Shown: one piece after another, positions 49,203 to 64,000 of the stretch
Layout of the letters: each line of letters begins with the position of its first letter
How positions within the stretch are numbered: the first letter of the stretch is position 1
Origin: Mesaphorura yosii
Lineage: Eukaryota; Arthropoda; Collembola; Poduromorpha; Tullbergiidae
Direction: 5' to 3'
DNA length: 64,000 nt
NCBI GenBank assembly: GCA_009869945.1
Contig: WIXG01000122.1
Span: 62,001 to 126,000, forward strand
The notes under the pieces: model-generated
The model's database searches: none
What the model was told of the DNA's origin: nothing
Seen by the model: the letters and a program-made list of their open reading frames with translations, nothing else
Program-made: the position numbers and the translations under genes

Positions 49203-52010
49203 AACTGAAAAGGTAAGAGCAAATCTCATTGAAAACTGCATGCATGATGCTCTCTTCATTCTATGATGAATCTTAGCCTTCGCACTCTCTTGAATTTTAC
49301 TTTAGGAAATGGAACAGAAAGTGTTTCTACCAGAATTCTGTGAATTTATAATGTTTTTACCAGTTTTGGGGGTCGAACTGTACTTTTTCATCTCCAGCAA
49401 GTAAGACGTCGCTTCCACGTAAGATTAACAAATTTCAATTTAAAAAACAGAACCTTCGAAGCAGGTTGACCATTGACGTACACCGTGAGAAAGTAGAAAC
49501 TTTTTGTTTAAAGTAATTTAATGCAACCAGGAAGAAATCTTCGTCAATCAGGCTTTTACAGATTGAAAGGAAGATCGCTTTCTCCAGGACGAAGACTGAA
49601 AATGGAAGAGTTGGACACACGGAAAGATCAAGAGGAATTGTGTTTGCAAAATGCAATGCAATTTGCATAACTTTCTCCTGCGAAAGAGAAAACAAAGCAA
49701 CAAATGGCTCAACATCGAAATTCGCAACTGCGCTGACGCCGTAATGAAATTCGCGAAAAGAGAAAAACAGAATTATTACGAAAGTAATACAGAAAAGTGT
49801 ATAGAAAATGGAAATTAATGAAAGAAAGTAAAAAAAAATGAGTTTCGAACGAACAAGTTTTATGGACGAAAGGCGTCTGACGACTGGTATCCGACTCCCG
49901 AAATAATTCCTCTAGAATCTAGAATTTCGTTCTATTTTCCCGGTTGAAAGTCCTTCCATCAAAGCACTGTGAAGCTTGATGACGACGAACTCATTGCGAA
50001 AATCGGCAATAATTTTCCCAAGGTCTTGAGAGAGTCAAATCAAAATCTCTAACTTCCATTTTATGTTTAATGCCGTCATCATTGGGAATTATAATTTAGT
50101 CGATACACAGGACCGACACGAGAGTTCTCACAAACCGGGGAATAATGTGAGAGAATGCCGAATTTTCAGTTACGACCTTGCGACTATTTTAATTATAAGA
50201 CTTGAAGTGCTATTTTACGCTTCTCATTTTAATTACATCAACAGCTAAGCGTGGACGAACTCTTAAGAGAAATGCCAACTCTCTGTACGGCCAATGACAA
50301 ACTTTCACCAACGCGACTCTACAAAGATTTTTTGATTCAGGCAACGAATTGTGCTGGATGCTGGATTTGCTAAAAATCTGAATGCTTGGTTATCTTCGCG
50401 AATTTTACTGATGAACGATCTTGTCGGATATTTCAAAATTGTGCGAAAGGCGAAGTCGCATCTCGATGAAGTTTCTAGTTTCATATCAGTAAAGACTTTA
50501 GTCATACGTTCGATCTTCGGTTCCTTTGTTAAAAGTAAACTGAACGCGAAAACGGAATGCAAGATCAACAATCTCTCCCGTTGAGTGGAAGAGATTTCTC
50601 AGCTGAGTCGTCACTAAACTTCGATGTTGAATGGCTCAGGCTTTATTTCATGCAAATTGCCATTCCACTCCACGTGCACATAGATCACACCATCAGCACA
50701 ATCAGTGCTACTCGTTTTAAAATCTACAACAGTGAGCGACTTGATTAAGACAAGTTAACCAGTTGATTGAGATTTACTCAGTTTTAATTGTAACTTTGCA
50801 GGAAAAGAAATTGTAGCTTCATTTCGCCAGCAATCATCGTCCTTGGATGCCGACAAATCGTAAGTGAAATCATAACACAATCAACTTAAGGGAATTATAA
50901 TTGCAACGAAAGAAAATAAGATTCAACATAATCAAGCAACGAATCATCAAATGATATTGAGAATTGTAATCATTGATTGTTCTTAGCGTACCTGCCGCTG
51001 AACTTTTAGGTTTGTTGGGGCCCATACAACAGTGTTTCCGAGTTCAGACCCAGAGACTGTGACTCTAAGCGACGCTGATTAATGCCGAGTCTGTGGTGAC
51101 GATTTCATAGGGTCCAGTGCTCAAGCTGTCCAGTAATTAAAATCCAAAAGGTGTAGTCTTGCCATAAATTTCTACGTAGTCAAATAATTTGCTTTGTCTC
51201 CTCTTTTACAGTTAGGCTGCCTTATCCAAACTTCATCCTTTAGTTAGTATGACACCATTCTCATAGATCACCGTCTTTTCAGGGTGGATAGCCTTCTTAT
51301 CACTTATCACAATTCACTCAAAATCTCACGACTACGGCACGAGGTGAGTAACGAGATCGATTTTGGTGTCGTTGGACTTTCTTTGTCCAATTAATGTGCA
51401 CGCCAGGAATTTCCAATGGCTTAAATTCCGTTTTATGATTATTACTAGGTCCAAGCGAAGTCACACTAAACTATTTTTGGACAATTTCAATTCAACCACT
51501 TAGCTACAAATTGATGAAGACAATGGATCTCTGTTGCATGACCACAGAAGGAATTCGAAGGACAATCTTCAATCAACCTCCAGTATAATCTTTGGCTGAT
51601 GCTACTGCTATAAATGTCAATTTGCCCAAATCTACTGCAAACACTCGATAGCAGAATTTAACCACGTAGGATATTCGTACGAGTATCATGTGAGCTTGCC
51701 CTTTCTTTTACTTCTTGCATTGGTTTTGCGCACGCTTAGCACGCTTCTGTACTCAGATGTGATCCTGCATTATTACATCACAGCCTGTGGGCTCTGCCTG
51801 GCCAGAAAATCGAGCGCTGCAATACGAATCTCTGTGCGAGCAGGTGAGATTTGAAATTACAGTTCTATTCCATTTCGTGATCAGTTCATTGTGTGATGAA
51901 TGATCAGTAATCAGTGACCTAACTTGCAGGTTTTCCTGAATCTTGGTCCGTTCCGTTTCCTTGTGTTTGACAGCTCATGTAGACGATTCTCAGACATTGA
52001 CGAAGTTACT
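49203..52010. other. Divergent intergenic region between SRPK and POLR3K
   Basis: These 2.8 kb hold the 5' ends of both neighbours. An acceptor-like GACCTAACTTGCAG ends at 51929 and may close a POLR3K leader intron. Frames at 49435-49695 (minus) and 50305-50584 (both strands) are AT-driven and not recognised. Confidence 0.5.
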
Positions 52011-52643
52011 ATGTTCGGAGGAGAAGACGCAATCAAGGAAGAATCAGACCTAGATACCAAGATCCTCCTCCCGACCCAACTGCAGTTGCAGAATCCAGTG
52101 GACATCGTCCCCGAAACCGAAACTCAACTCCCGATCTGCCAAGATCAAGAGCAATATCGAGAAGGAAGCTCATCGGAATCTGAGGACTCGGGCACTGAGG
52201 ACTACGACGATTATGAGGCAGAAGAAAATTTCCAAGTGAGGAGATTTCTATTTTGTCAACGTTGCAGCAATTTATTGACCACAGACACTGACGAAGCTTT
52301 GAAGTGTTACCGCCTTTTTTGCCCAACTTGCCCTTTTTACCTGAACATATCCAGACGATTTGTGCTGACTAAACAAAAGGTAAGGAGTTTGACGAAGTGT
52401 CTTTCATGTCCCTATGCTTACTTCTAATAATTTTCTTTATCGCAGACGAAAGTAGAAGACGAGCAGAAGGAAGTCATTTACGACGCTTCGAAAGCTAACG
52501 AACATCGTCAGAAAACAGAAGTATTGTGTCCCGAGTGCACTCACAACGAAGCCTACTTTTATCAGATGCAAACAAGGTCTGCCGATGAGCCGATGACCAA
52601 CTTCTACCAGTGTCTAAAATGCAAACATAACTGGCGTGATTGA
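52011..52643 (+). CDS. POLR3K: RNA polymerase III subunit RPC10 (POLR3K/C11) with acidic N-terminal extension
   Basis: Two exons, 52011-52379 and 52446-52643, joined in phase 0, giving 188 residues; human POLR3K has 108. This small Pol III subunit supports RNA cleavage, termination and reinitiation. The N-terminal zinc ribbon FLFCQRCSNLL ... CYRLFCPTCPF and the TFIIS-like C-terminal ribbon LCPECTHNEAYFYQMQTRSADEPM ... CLKCKHNWRD are intact, including the catalytic RSADE hairpin. About 75 acidic/Ser-rich residues (SSSESEDSGTEDYDDYEAEE) precede the usual start and are in the same frame. No internal Met lies at the usual start, so the extension is probably real unless an upstream exon supplies another start. 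YRDC begins 138 bp downstream on the same strand. Confidence 0.92.
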
Positions 52644-52766
52644 GAACTTGCTAAACTTTTTCGACTCTATGTAAATATTTTTATACTAAAGCACTTTAAT
52701 AACGTGGACTCCAGTCCAAAATTAACGACCAAAAGTTCCCTCTTTCTTCCAACGGAAGTTTGCGCA

Positions 52767-52782
52767 GTTAATTTTGTATAAA
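52767..52782 (+). promoter_or_regulatory. Acceptor-like site just before the YRDC start
   Basis: A pyrimidine-rich run (CCCTCTTTCTTCC) followed by GTTTGCGCAG ends at 52767, 14 bases before the YRDC ATG. It could close a short leader intron or receive a spliced leader. The sequence alone cannot decide. Confidence 0.3.
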
Positions 52783-53789
52783 TGGTGCAGCAAGTGATTA
52801 GACAATTAGTGTTCAAGCAGAATCATGTACTGCTAAAATTCAAGCAAGTATTCGCAAAATCTGTTAATCCCCTGCACAAGTGCTTATCAAGCCTGCCTCA
52901 ATCAGCGACCGAAACAAAATCAGCCGGTGTCAAAATCGACAAGAAAATTCAAAGCATCAAAATCCGTGACGAGGGACGAAGCAAAAGCAATAACGTAGAA
53001 AGCTTGAATAATTCCTGTGCCAACATTGTTATGAGTGCCCATGAAAATGCTATGCCTTCAATAATTCATCTCGCAGCCACCAACTCATTGAGTTCGGCAA
53101 GAATTGGGGGAGAAATTTTGAAAAGTGGGGGCATAATTGCAACTCCTACAGATACTGTGTACGGGTTGGCGGCGGACGCGCAGAATATTCAAGCAGTAGC
53201 AAAATTATACGAAATCAAAGGAAGAAACCAGGAGAAGCCGATTGCCATTTGTGTGTCAGAAATTAGTCAGTTGTCAACCTGGGCGAAGGTCACTGTTTCC
53301 AACGAGCTGCTGAATGATTTCCTTCCTGGTCCTGTCACATTAGTCTTTGAAAGGAAGCCAGCACTGAACAAAGAGTTGAACCCTGAGACAGATTTAATCG
53401 GAATTCGAATCCCGAACCACACGTTCATTCGTCAGTTGGCGAAGGAGCACGGGGGCCCACTCGCACTCACGAGTGCAAATCCATCTTCGCAGCCAAGCAC
53501 TCTTTCACCGGATGAATTCCGCTCCCTGTGGCCTTATCTAGACTGCGTATTCGACGGCGGGGATCTACGAAATATTCATCCCAATCCACATCTTCCGGAT
53601 TCGCAAAAGCAGCATTCCAACAACAACCTTCAAGACGAGAGGATTGTCCGAGCGGGCTCGACTGTGATTAATTTGTCCCAAGTAGGGTACTTTAGTATTA
53701 TTCGAGAGGGCTCCGCCTACAAAACCTGTGTGCAGCTGCTGAAAGAAAAGTATCACTTGATCGAAAAGAACGATTTTGATCCCAGATGA
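52782..53789 (+). CDS. YRDC: YRDC threonylcarbamoyl-AMP synthase
   Basis: A single-exon gene of 335 residues; human YRDC has 279. It makes threonylcarbamoyl-AMP from threonine, bicarbonate and ATP, the first step of tRNA t6A37 synthesis, and hands it to KEOPS in the cytosol or OSGEPL1 in mitochondria. The YrdC/Sua5 core starts near residue 105: GGIIATPTDTVYGLAADA, the KGRNQEKPIAICV basic cluster that binds substrate, FLPGPVTLVF, DLIGIRIPNH, LALTSANPSS and IVRAGSTVINL. The first 90 residues are basic and Ser-rich with few acidic residues at the start (VIRQLVFKQNHVLLKFKQ), compatible with a mitochondrial targeting peptide. It is sandwiched between POLR3K and the PLEKHM1-like gene with very short spacers. 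Confidence 0.97.
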   Translation: MVQQVIRQLVFKQNHVLLKFKQVFAKSVNPLHKCLSSLPQSATETKSAGVKIDKKIQSIKIRDEGRSKSNNVESLNNSCANIVMSAHENAMPSIIHLAATNSLSSARIGGEILKSGGIIATPTDTVYGLAADAQNIQAVAKLYEIKGRNQEKPIAICVSEISQLSTWAKVTVSNELLNDFLPGPVTLVFERKPALNKELNPETDLIGIRIPNHTFIRQLAKEHGGPLALTSANPSSQPSTLSPDEFRSLWPYLDCVFDGGDLRNIHPNPHLPDSQKQHSNNNLQDERIVRAGSTVINLSQVGYFSIIREGSAYKTCVQLLKEKYHLIEKNDFDPR

Positions 53790-53862
53790 ATTGACTTTTA
53801 TTGTGAAGAACTAGGATTTAGCATTAAGAATTAACTAAAACCAACGCGCACATAACTTGAAA

Positions 53863-56800
53863 ATGTCCATGCTACGTCGAGTGCTGGACCGGGAAGCCTT
53901 AGTCAAGAGTAGTTTAATAGAATCGCTGAGAGAGTGTGTCAAGGAACTGCAGCTACGAGATGCTGGCGAAAGAGGTCAAGCCCTAACGAACGACGAAATA
54001 ACCAATAACCTTTGCTGGATCCTGGAGGCGCTATTTATCCATGGACTCAAGAATCCGTTCCTGAAGTCTGTCTCCTCTGCGTTGGCCTCTCGGACAATCA
54101 CTGAGCCTCAGCTCCCTGAACCATCCTTCTGGGAATTTATTCTCATATTCTGTCACCATGAAGTCATCATTCAGATCAACAATTTTACCCACATCCGGAC
54201 TGACATTGGGAGATGCAGAGCCTGGTTGAGGCTCGCAATCAACGATGGGCTCCTCATCAGTTACCTGCAACTCATTCTGTCAGACAAGACGACAGTCAAA
54301 GATTACTACAAGCCAAACGCTTTCCTTCGTGATGCAGAAAAATGTGATATCCTCAAAAGTTACCTGTACGGGATCGAATCGTACGATTTTCAGTTGGCAT
54401 GTAACTCCAGTTTGCTGAACACGTGGAACGTGCAGCCACTGAGCATGGTTGGTTTGTGGGTCCAAACTGACCATTCCATCGCGCAGGGAATCGATGTGGC
54501 CGAAAATATGGACTCGAAGGACCTGCAAGCTATACCGCAGCTTAGGAAGGCAACTCCTCCGAAACCATCCTTCTTCACTTCCATCGAGTCAAGGGTTCCT
54601 TTGCTGGAAGAAGACGAAGCTCTTCGAGTGATCCTGTCGTCTGCGTCTCGAGGATCCGAAACCTCGTCTGCACAAGCTTCAACCTCCTCAAGCAGAAAGA
54701 ATTCTGATGGTTCTTCGTCATATACTCCTCCTACAAAGCCGCATCCCTCCACTTTGTTATCTGTAGGCGCTTCAAGTTTAGCTCCTAATCAGTCTGTCGG
54801 GAAGAAGGCGATTCAGCGTGGAAGAAAAACTAGTCGAGAAGAAACGTCCGCGAAAGGAGCGGGTACAAATATCCAAGAAGAGGCAGATAAAGTCGACAGT
54901 AACAATGTCTCCAGCTTGAAGAAACAAGTTCAAGTTCCACCTGTCAGTAAAGTTATCTTGTCCCCAGAACAAACCGGCTCTCAACTTACAACATCCACTT
55001 CCACCGCGAAAGTTGCAGCTGCGACATCCCCACAATCGCGACTGAAAGAGCAAAAACCCAACGCGAGCGTTGTGGAAAGCGTTCAAACGGCCCACTCCGC
55101 CAAATTCAGCAGCGACGGGACTGCTCCAATTGCAATCCGGCAAAACTCGACAAATTCGATGGTGACTTCGACCGAGGAAGACAGCTATGCTGCTTTGTTT
55201 CACAGCTACAATCGTGACAGCGTAATCGGAACACCGATAACTGTGGGCAGTTTCATAGGAAGCCAGTTCAGCTCCGGATACGGAGGAGGAAATCAACTTG
55301 GTAACGAAACCTCAACTTCCTCCGAGTTGGATCCCGCGCTAGGATCCAGCGTTGAGGAAAATCACAGTGTGAGTTGGTGCCGATAATATTAATGTGTGCA
55401 GTTTTGATTTGCATGACTAGCGCAATATTCTTTGAGCTTACAATTTAACTTTCTCCTGCTTAATTTACCTTACTCGAAAGTAGAGCCTTCGAGAATTTAC
55501 TCAAAATGAGTTCTGGACAGTGGAACCTTGTCAAATTTCCAAGTATTCCATTTCCAGCCGTTTTAAGTGAAACCGTTGGCAATATTTTGGAAAGCTTTTC
55601 GTTCACAAGCACGGAGCCTTGTCATGCTTCTGTAAATGTATCGGTAATTATTTTTAGTTTTGCTTGACGCTTGCTAGTTGCTTGTCCCCACAAACTCCTT
55701 TGGTGATGGTGATTGTCTTCCTTGAGCTACTTTGGTGAGCGGTGTGAGCGTGTACGGCACGTTAAATTAAATCATCGACCATGAGAAGAAATTAAAACTT
55801 CACACCAAAGAAAAACGTTCATTGGATCGATCCTGGACCTCAAATGCCCAACTGCTAAAGCTTAATGTGCCGGCAGCCTTGTTGTGTTGACCTGTTGACC
55901 GTCTCAAGAAATGCCACTCATTTTTGTTGTTTCTCCCAATTCTCAGAACTCCACTACACCCGTGGACATTTCGTGCTATGAAATTCTCGATTCAGAATTT
56001 TTATCCAATGGACTTTTTTCTGACATGGTAAAATCCATGTATTCAAGTACATTTTTCATTTTTTATATTCTCAATTCTCCTTCTCAATAACCTTTTCAAA
56101 ATATTTTGTATTTGTGCGAATGAACACAAATTAGACGCATTTGATTAAACTAAGCTAAGCGAGGATTTGTTCCTAATAAGTGTGGATTGTTTCTTATTCC
56201 AGCTCTCACAAATTGAATTGTATTCACAGCGAATTCCGTCGGAAATGGGACTGGATGTACAAAATTATCGATGCCAAAACTGCGAAAGACAAATTGGCAT
56301 GATATATGGTCCAGCCAGGTAATGCCCAATCTTACAATCTTATGTCTTATCTTAAATTGAATTTATGTTTGTCTCTGTTCTCATAGGATTTGTGCTCTAA
56401 CTGGATATTATTATTGCCCTGAATGTCACTCCAACGACGAATCCGTGATCCCAGCAAGAATACTACTAAATTGGGATTTCACACGCTACAATGTTTGCAA
56501 AACGTCAAAGGAGTTTCTTGAAGAAGTCATTGAGAAGCCGTTGTTTAATCTAAAAGAAATCAATGAGAAATTGTACCGAGAAGTGGACGAATGTGCGGAG
56601 TTGAGCGTACGTTTTTCAACTTTTCCACGTTTATTCCCTACTTTGAATATTTTGTAATTTATCCCTCAGACGATTCGCACAAAGCTGAACTCGATATCAA
56701 TCTATTTACGCACATGTAAAGAGCCAATCATGTCCCAGTTCACAAAGGAAATATGGCCAAAGGACTATTTGTATGAGGACATTCACACGTACTCTTTGTC

Positions 56801-57246
56801 CGTAAGTTTATTCTTCAAATGCTCTGCAAATTGATTTTCTGTAAAATATTTGTAGTTGCGATTTTTGTATTCGCAGGATTTGCTTAATATCCTTAATCGT
56901 AGTTTACGCGGAAGTCTTACAAAACTTTTGAATATGGGGAAAGAGCACATTGCCTCCTGTTCCGTGTGTCAGCTGAAAGGATTTGTTTGCGAAGTTTGTA
57001 AAAATCCTCAAGTCATCTTCCCGTTTGAACTAGAGCGTATTTACAAGGTAGGCTGACACTGCAGAATTCTTGGCCTATCAGTTATAATTACCCGCCGTAA
57101 TCGGTTTCTAATTGCCATCATTTAATTTGCAGTGTTCTTCCTGCGGCGCCGTGTATCACAACATTTGCATGAACAACATGAAGCCATGTCCACGGTGTGA
57201 GAGATGGAAAATAAGTGCTTATGACGCAGATCTTTCAAGTCTGTAA
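53863..57246 (+). CDS. PLEKHM1: PLEKHM1-like protein: RUN domain plus Rubicon-homology zinc domain
   Basis: Seven exons: 53863-55368, 55947-56027, 56203-56318, 56387-56606, 56670-56801, 56877-57047 and 57133-57246, giving 779 residues. PLEKHM1 is a RAB7/ARL8 effector that links late endosomes and autophagosomes to HOPS on lysosomes. The N-terminal RUN domain (about 20-190) has ALFIHGLKNPF, DIGRCRAWLRLAINDGLL and YYKPNAFLRDAE, closer to PLEKHM1 than to Rubicon. A Ser/Thr-rich linker follows. The C-terminal domain has CQNCERQIG, GYYYCPECHSNDESVIPARI, LNWDFTRY, CSVCQLKGFVCEVC, IIFPFE-like VIFPFELERIYK and PCPRCERW. I see no PH domains, unlike human PLEKHM1 (1056 residues). A possible LC3-binding motif is EEDSYAAL in the linker. 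An extra exon in 55486-55640 cannot be excluded. AATAAA lies near 57489. Confidence 0.86.
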
Positions 57247-58668
57247 ACAAACAGTCCAGACTCTTAAATTATTTAATTAAGACAGCCTGCCAAATTCTGT
57301 AAATAGTAAACTTGGTGAATTTAAATCTCTATAACTGTGCTACTAGAGTTAATTTAGTATACTTATTGCATTCTGGAACAGATTTTACTGACCTTTGATC
57401 TGCAAAACTGTTGCTGTATTTAAAATTCTCCTTACTACCAAATATCTTTTGCAATACTCTGAAATGTATTTTGATGCAAGTGGTTCACAAATAAAGGCAA
57501 CACAAAACGAGTACTCGTTTCTCTTCGGGTTAAATTCTTGAGTGTATTTTATTTCATTTCGGTCTTCGGTCATAATTTTATTGATACATACATAGAATTA
57601 TTATAATTACTATTTCTTGCTTCGTGATTTGCTTAACTCGTAAGACTTCATTTGAATTGTAAAACATTTGCGATGTGTCTACATTTTGTACTAAATGCAT
57701 TATTTATTTTTCTCTGGTTCCACGAACTCATTTCGCATTCGGCGAATCGAGTCGCGTGGAGGCACCATTTCGGGAAGAGTTTCACAATCCGCGAGCTCCA
57801 AGAACATCACGGTTATTGCGAAGAGACTCAGCGATTAAATTATTACCTTTCAAGTTAGCAACAAATTTAACAATACAATCTGAAATACAACATTGTTCGT
57901 ATAAAAAATGCATTTACGTAAATATGTAATTGATTGCGCGCAGAATTGCATTGAACTGAAGTAGTGTAAAATACAGGACAAAAGTCGGCAGTCTGAAAGA
58001 TGAATTAAGTAGGTAGGCCGATTAACTAACTTAGGATGAATCAACAATTAAATATGTAGTTTGTTAGTAACTGGCACCAAAGTTAGTTAAGTACAATGAA
58101 TACTAATAAGAATACTACGCGAAGGGAAATCATAATCTCAACTAACAAACCAACTCATGAATACAGAACAAATACTTCATAAAAGTAGGCTATAAGGTAC
58201 TACGTCAACGCTCGCCTTACTACTACACCAACAACAGCAACAATGTCACTGGAAGAACTGATTTTAGTCGGACTGGAGCTGTTTAGGACCGATTGCAATT
58301 ACATTTAGTCTTTAGTCAATCATTGCCTTTGCTTTTCGAGTCCAATTCTCAAACCAAGCGTCTTTCTCCTCTCTTCATTGCTGCGTCTACTTCGGGGCCT
58401 CTCACATTTTATCACATTTACAATTTACACCATCTCAATAAATTGGTTTCTGAACCCTGCTGGGCACACTCTTCTTTGGCATTATCAAGTTCGTCAGTTG
58501 ACCAGCCAATTTGGTGGCCGTCCTTGCCGTTTTATAACTTTTCTATATTCTCAGGATTGACTTCGATGCTGTTTCGTCTTGTTTTTGGATCGGATTCAGT
58601 GTAGCACAGATTCTGTGTATTTTTCTTCAAGTTGGGAAACAAGAGCATTAATTTTGGGCGATTAATGA
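57247..58668. other. Convergent 3' region of PLEKHM1-like gene and MAPKAPK2
   Basis: About 1.4 kb between the two stop codons. The plus-strand AATAAA near 57489 fits the left gene. Minus-strand AATAAA complements occur near 57579 and 57700 for MAPKAPK2, far downstream, so its 3' UTR may be about 1 kb. No gene is seen. Confidence 0.5.
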
Positions 58669-63897
<5,229 letters not shown>

Positions 63898-64000
63898 GTC
63901 TGCCTCGTCTGAGTTCAAGTCAATAACTGAGGAACCGTTCGACGAAGTACGATAATAAGACCGTTTCGCCAGACCAGAATTTAACTCAATTAAGGATCAC

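Noticed and set aside
49435-50584. Frames of 77-88 codons between SRPK and POLR3K
   Set aside because: AT-driven, on both strands at 50305-50584, and without motifs.
55486-55640. Possible extra exon in the PLEKHM1-like gene (frame with TQNEFWTVEP or an alternative frame ending in NVS|GTAATT)
   Set aside because: Neither frame can be joined in phase to both neighbours with acceptable splice sites; skipping it gives a clean phase-0 join. Kept only as a possibility.

Overview
The window is nuclear DNA from a small-genome animal, most likely an invertebrate. Its genes are split by mostly 55-110 bp GT-AG introns and are closely packed except around one homeobox gene. The proteins are metazoan: an MNX/HB9 homeodomain protein, cyclin T, SRPK, MAPKAPK2, an SLC5 sugar cotransporter, KANSL2, a PLEKHM1-like RUN/Rubicon-homology protein, PAM16, YRDC and POLR3K. 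No decisive lineage marker is visible. An ecdysozoan (arthropod or tardigrade-like) is a low-confidence guess from intron size and gene density.

Layout. 1-7.5 kb, minus strand: an unrecognised basic/Pro-rich protein that reaches the left edge, then a very large KANSL2 homologue. 8.2-8.7 kb, plus: PAM16, divergent from KANSL2 and convergent with the next gene. 9.0-15.8 kb, minus: an SGLT-type Na+/sugar cotransporter with a duplicated, apparently mutually exclusive exon cassette. 15.8-21.4 kb: a gene desert with a purine tract, a 20-bp tandem repeat, a MULE-like zinc-finger relic and a decayed HOIL-1/RBCK1-type E3 gene. 21.4-24.7 kb, plus: cyclin T. 27.0-39.0 kb, plus: MNX1/exex with a 9.9 kb first intron. 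39.0-45.2 kb: a non-coding stretch with a minisatellite and a pre-miRNA-like hairpin. 45.2-49.2 kb, minus: SRPK. 52.0-57.2 kb, plus: a tight POLR3K - YRDC - PLEKHM1-like cluster. 58.7-63.9 kb, minus: MAPKAPK2, whose first exon may lie beyond the right edge.

The genes do not form one pathway. Several belong to general expression (KANSL2, cyclin T, SRPK, POLR3K, and YRDC for tRNA t6A). PAM16 acts in mitochondrial import, PLEKHM1 in endolysosome/autophagosome traffic, MAPKAPK2 in p38 stress signalling and MNX in neuronal identity. Exon models were built by hand: every listed junction keeps frame and phase, and the resulting lengths agree with the families. No virus-like or LTR element was recognised.
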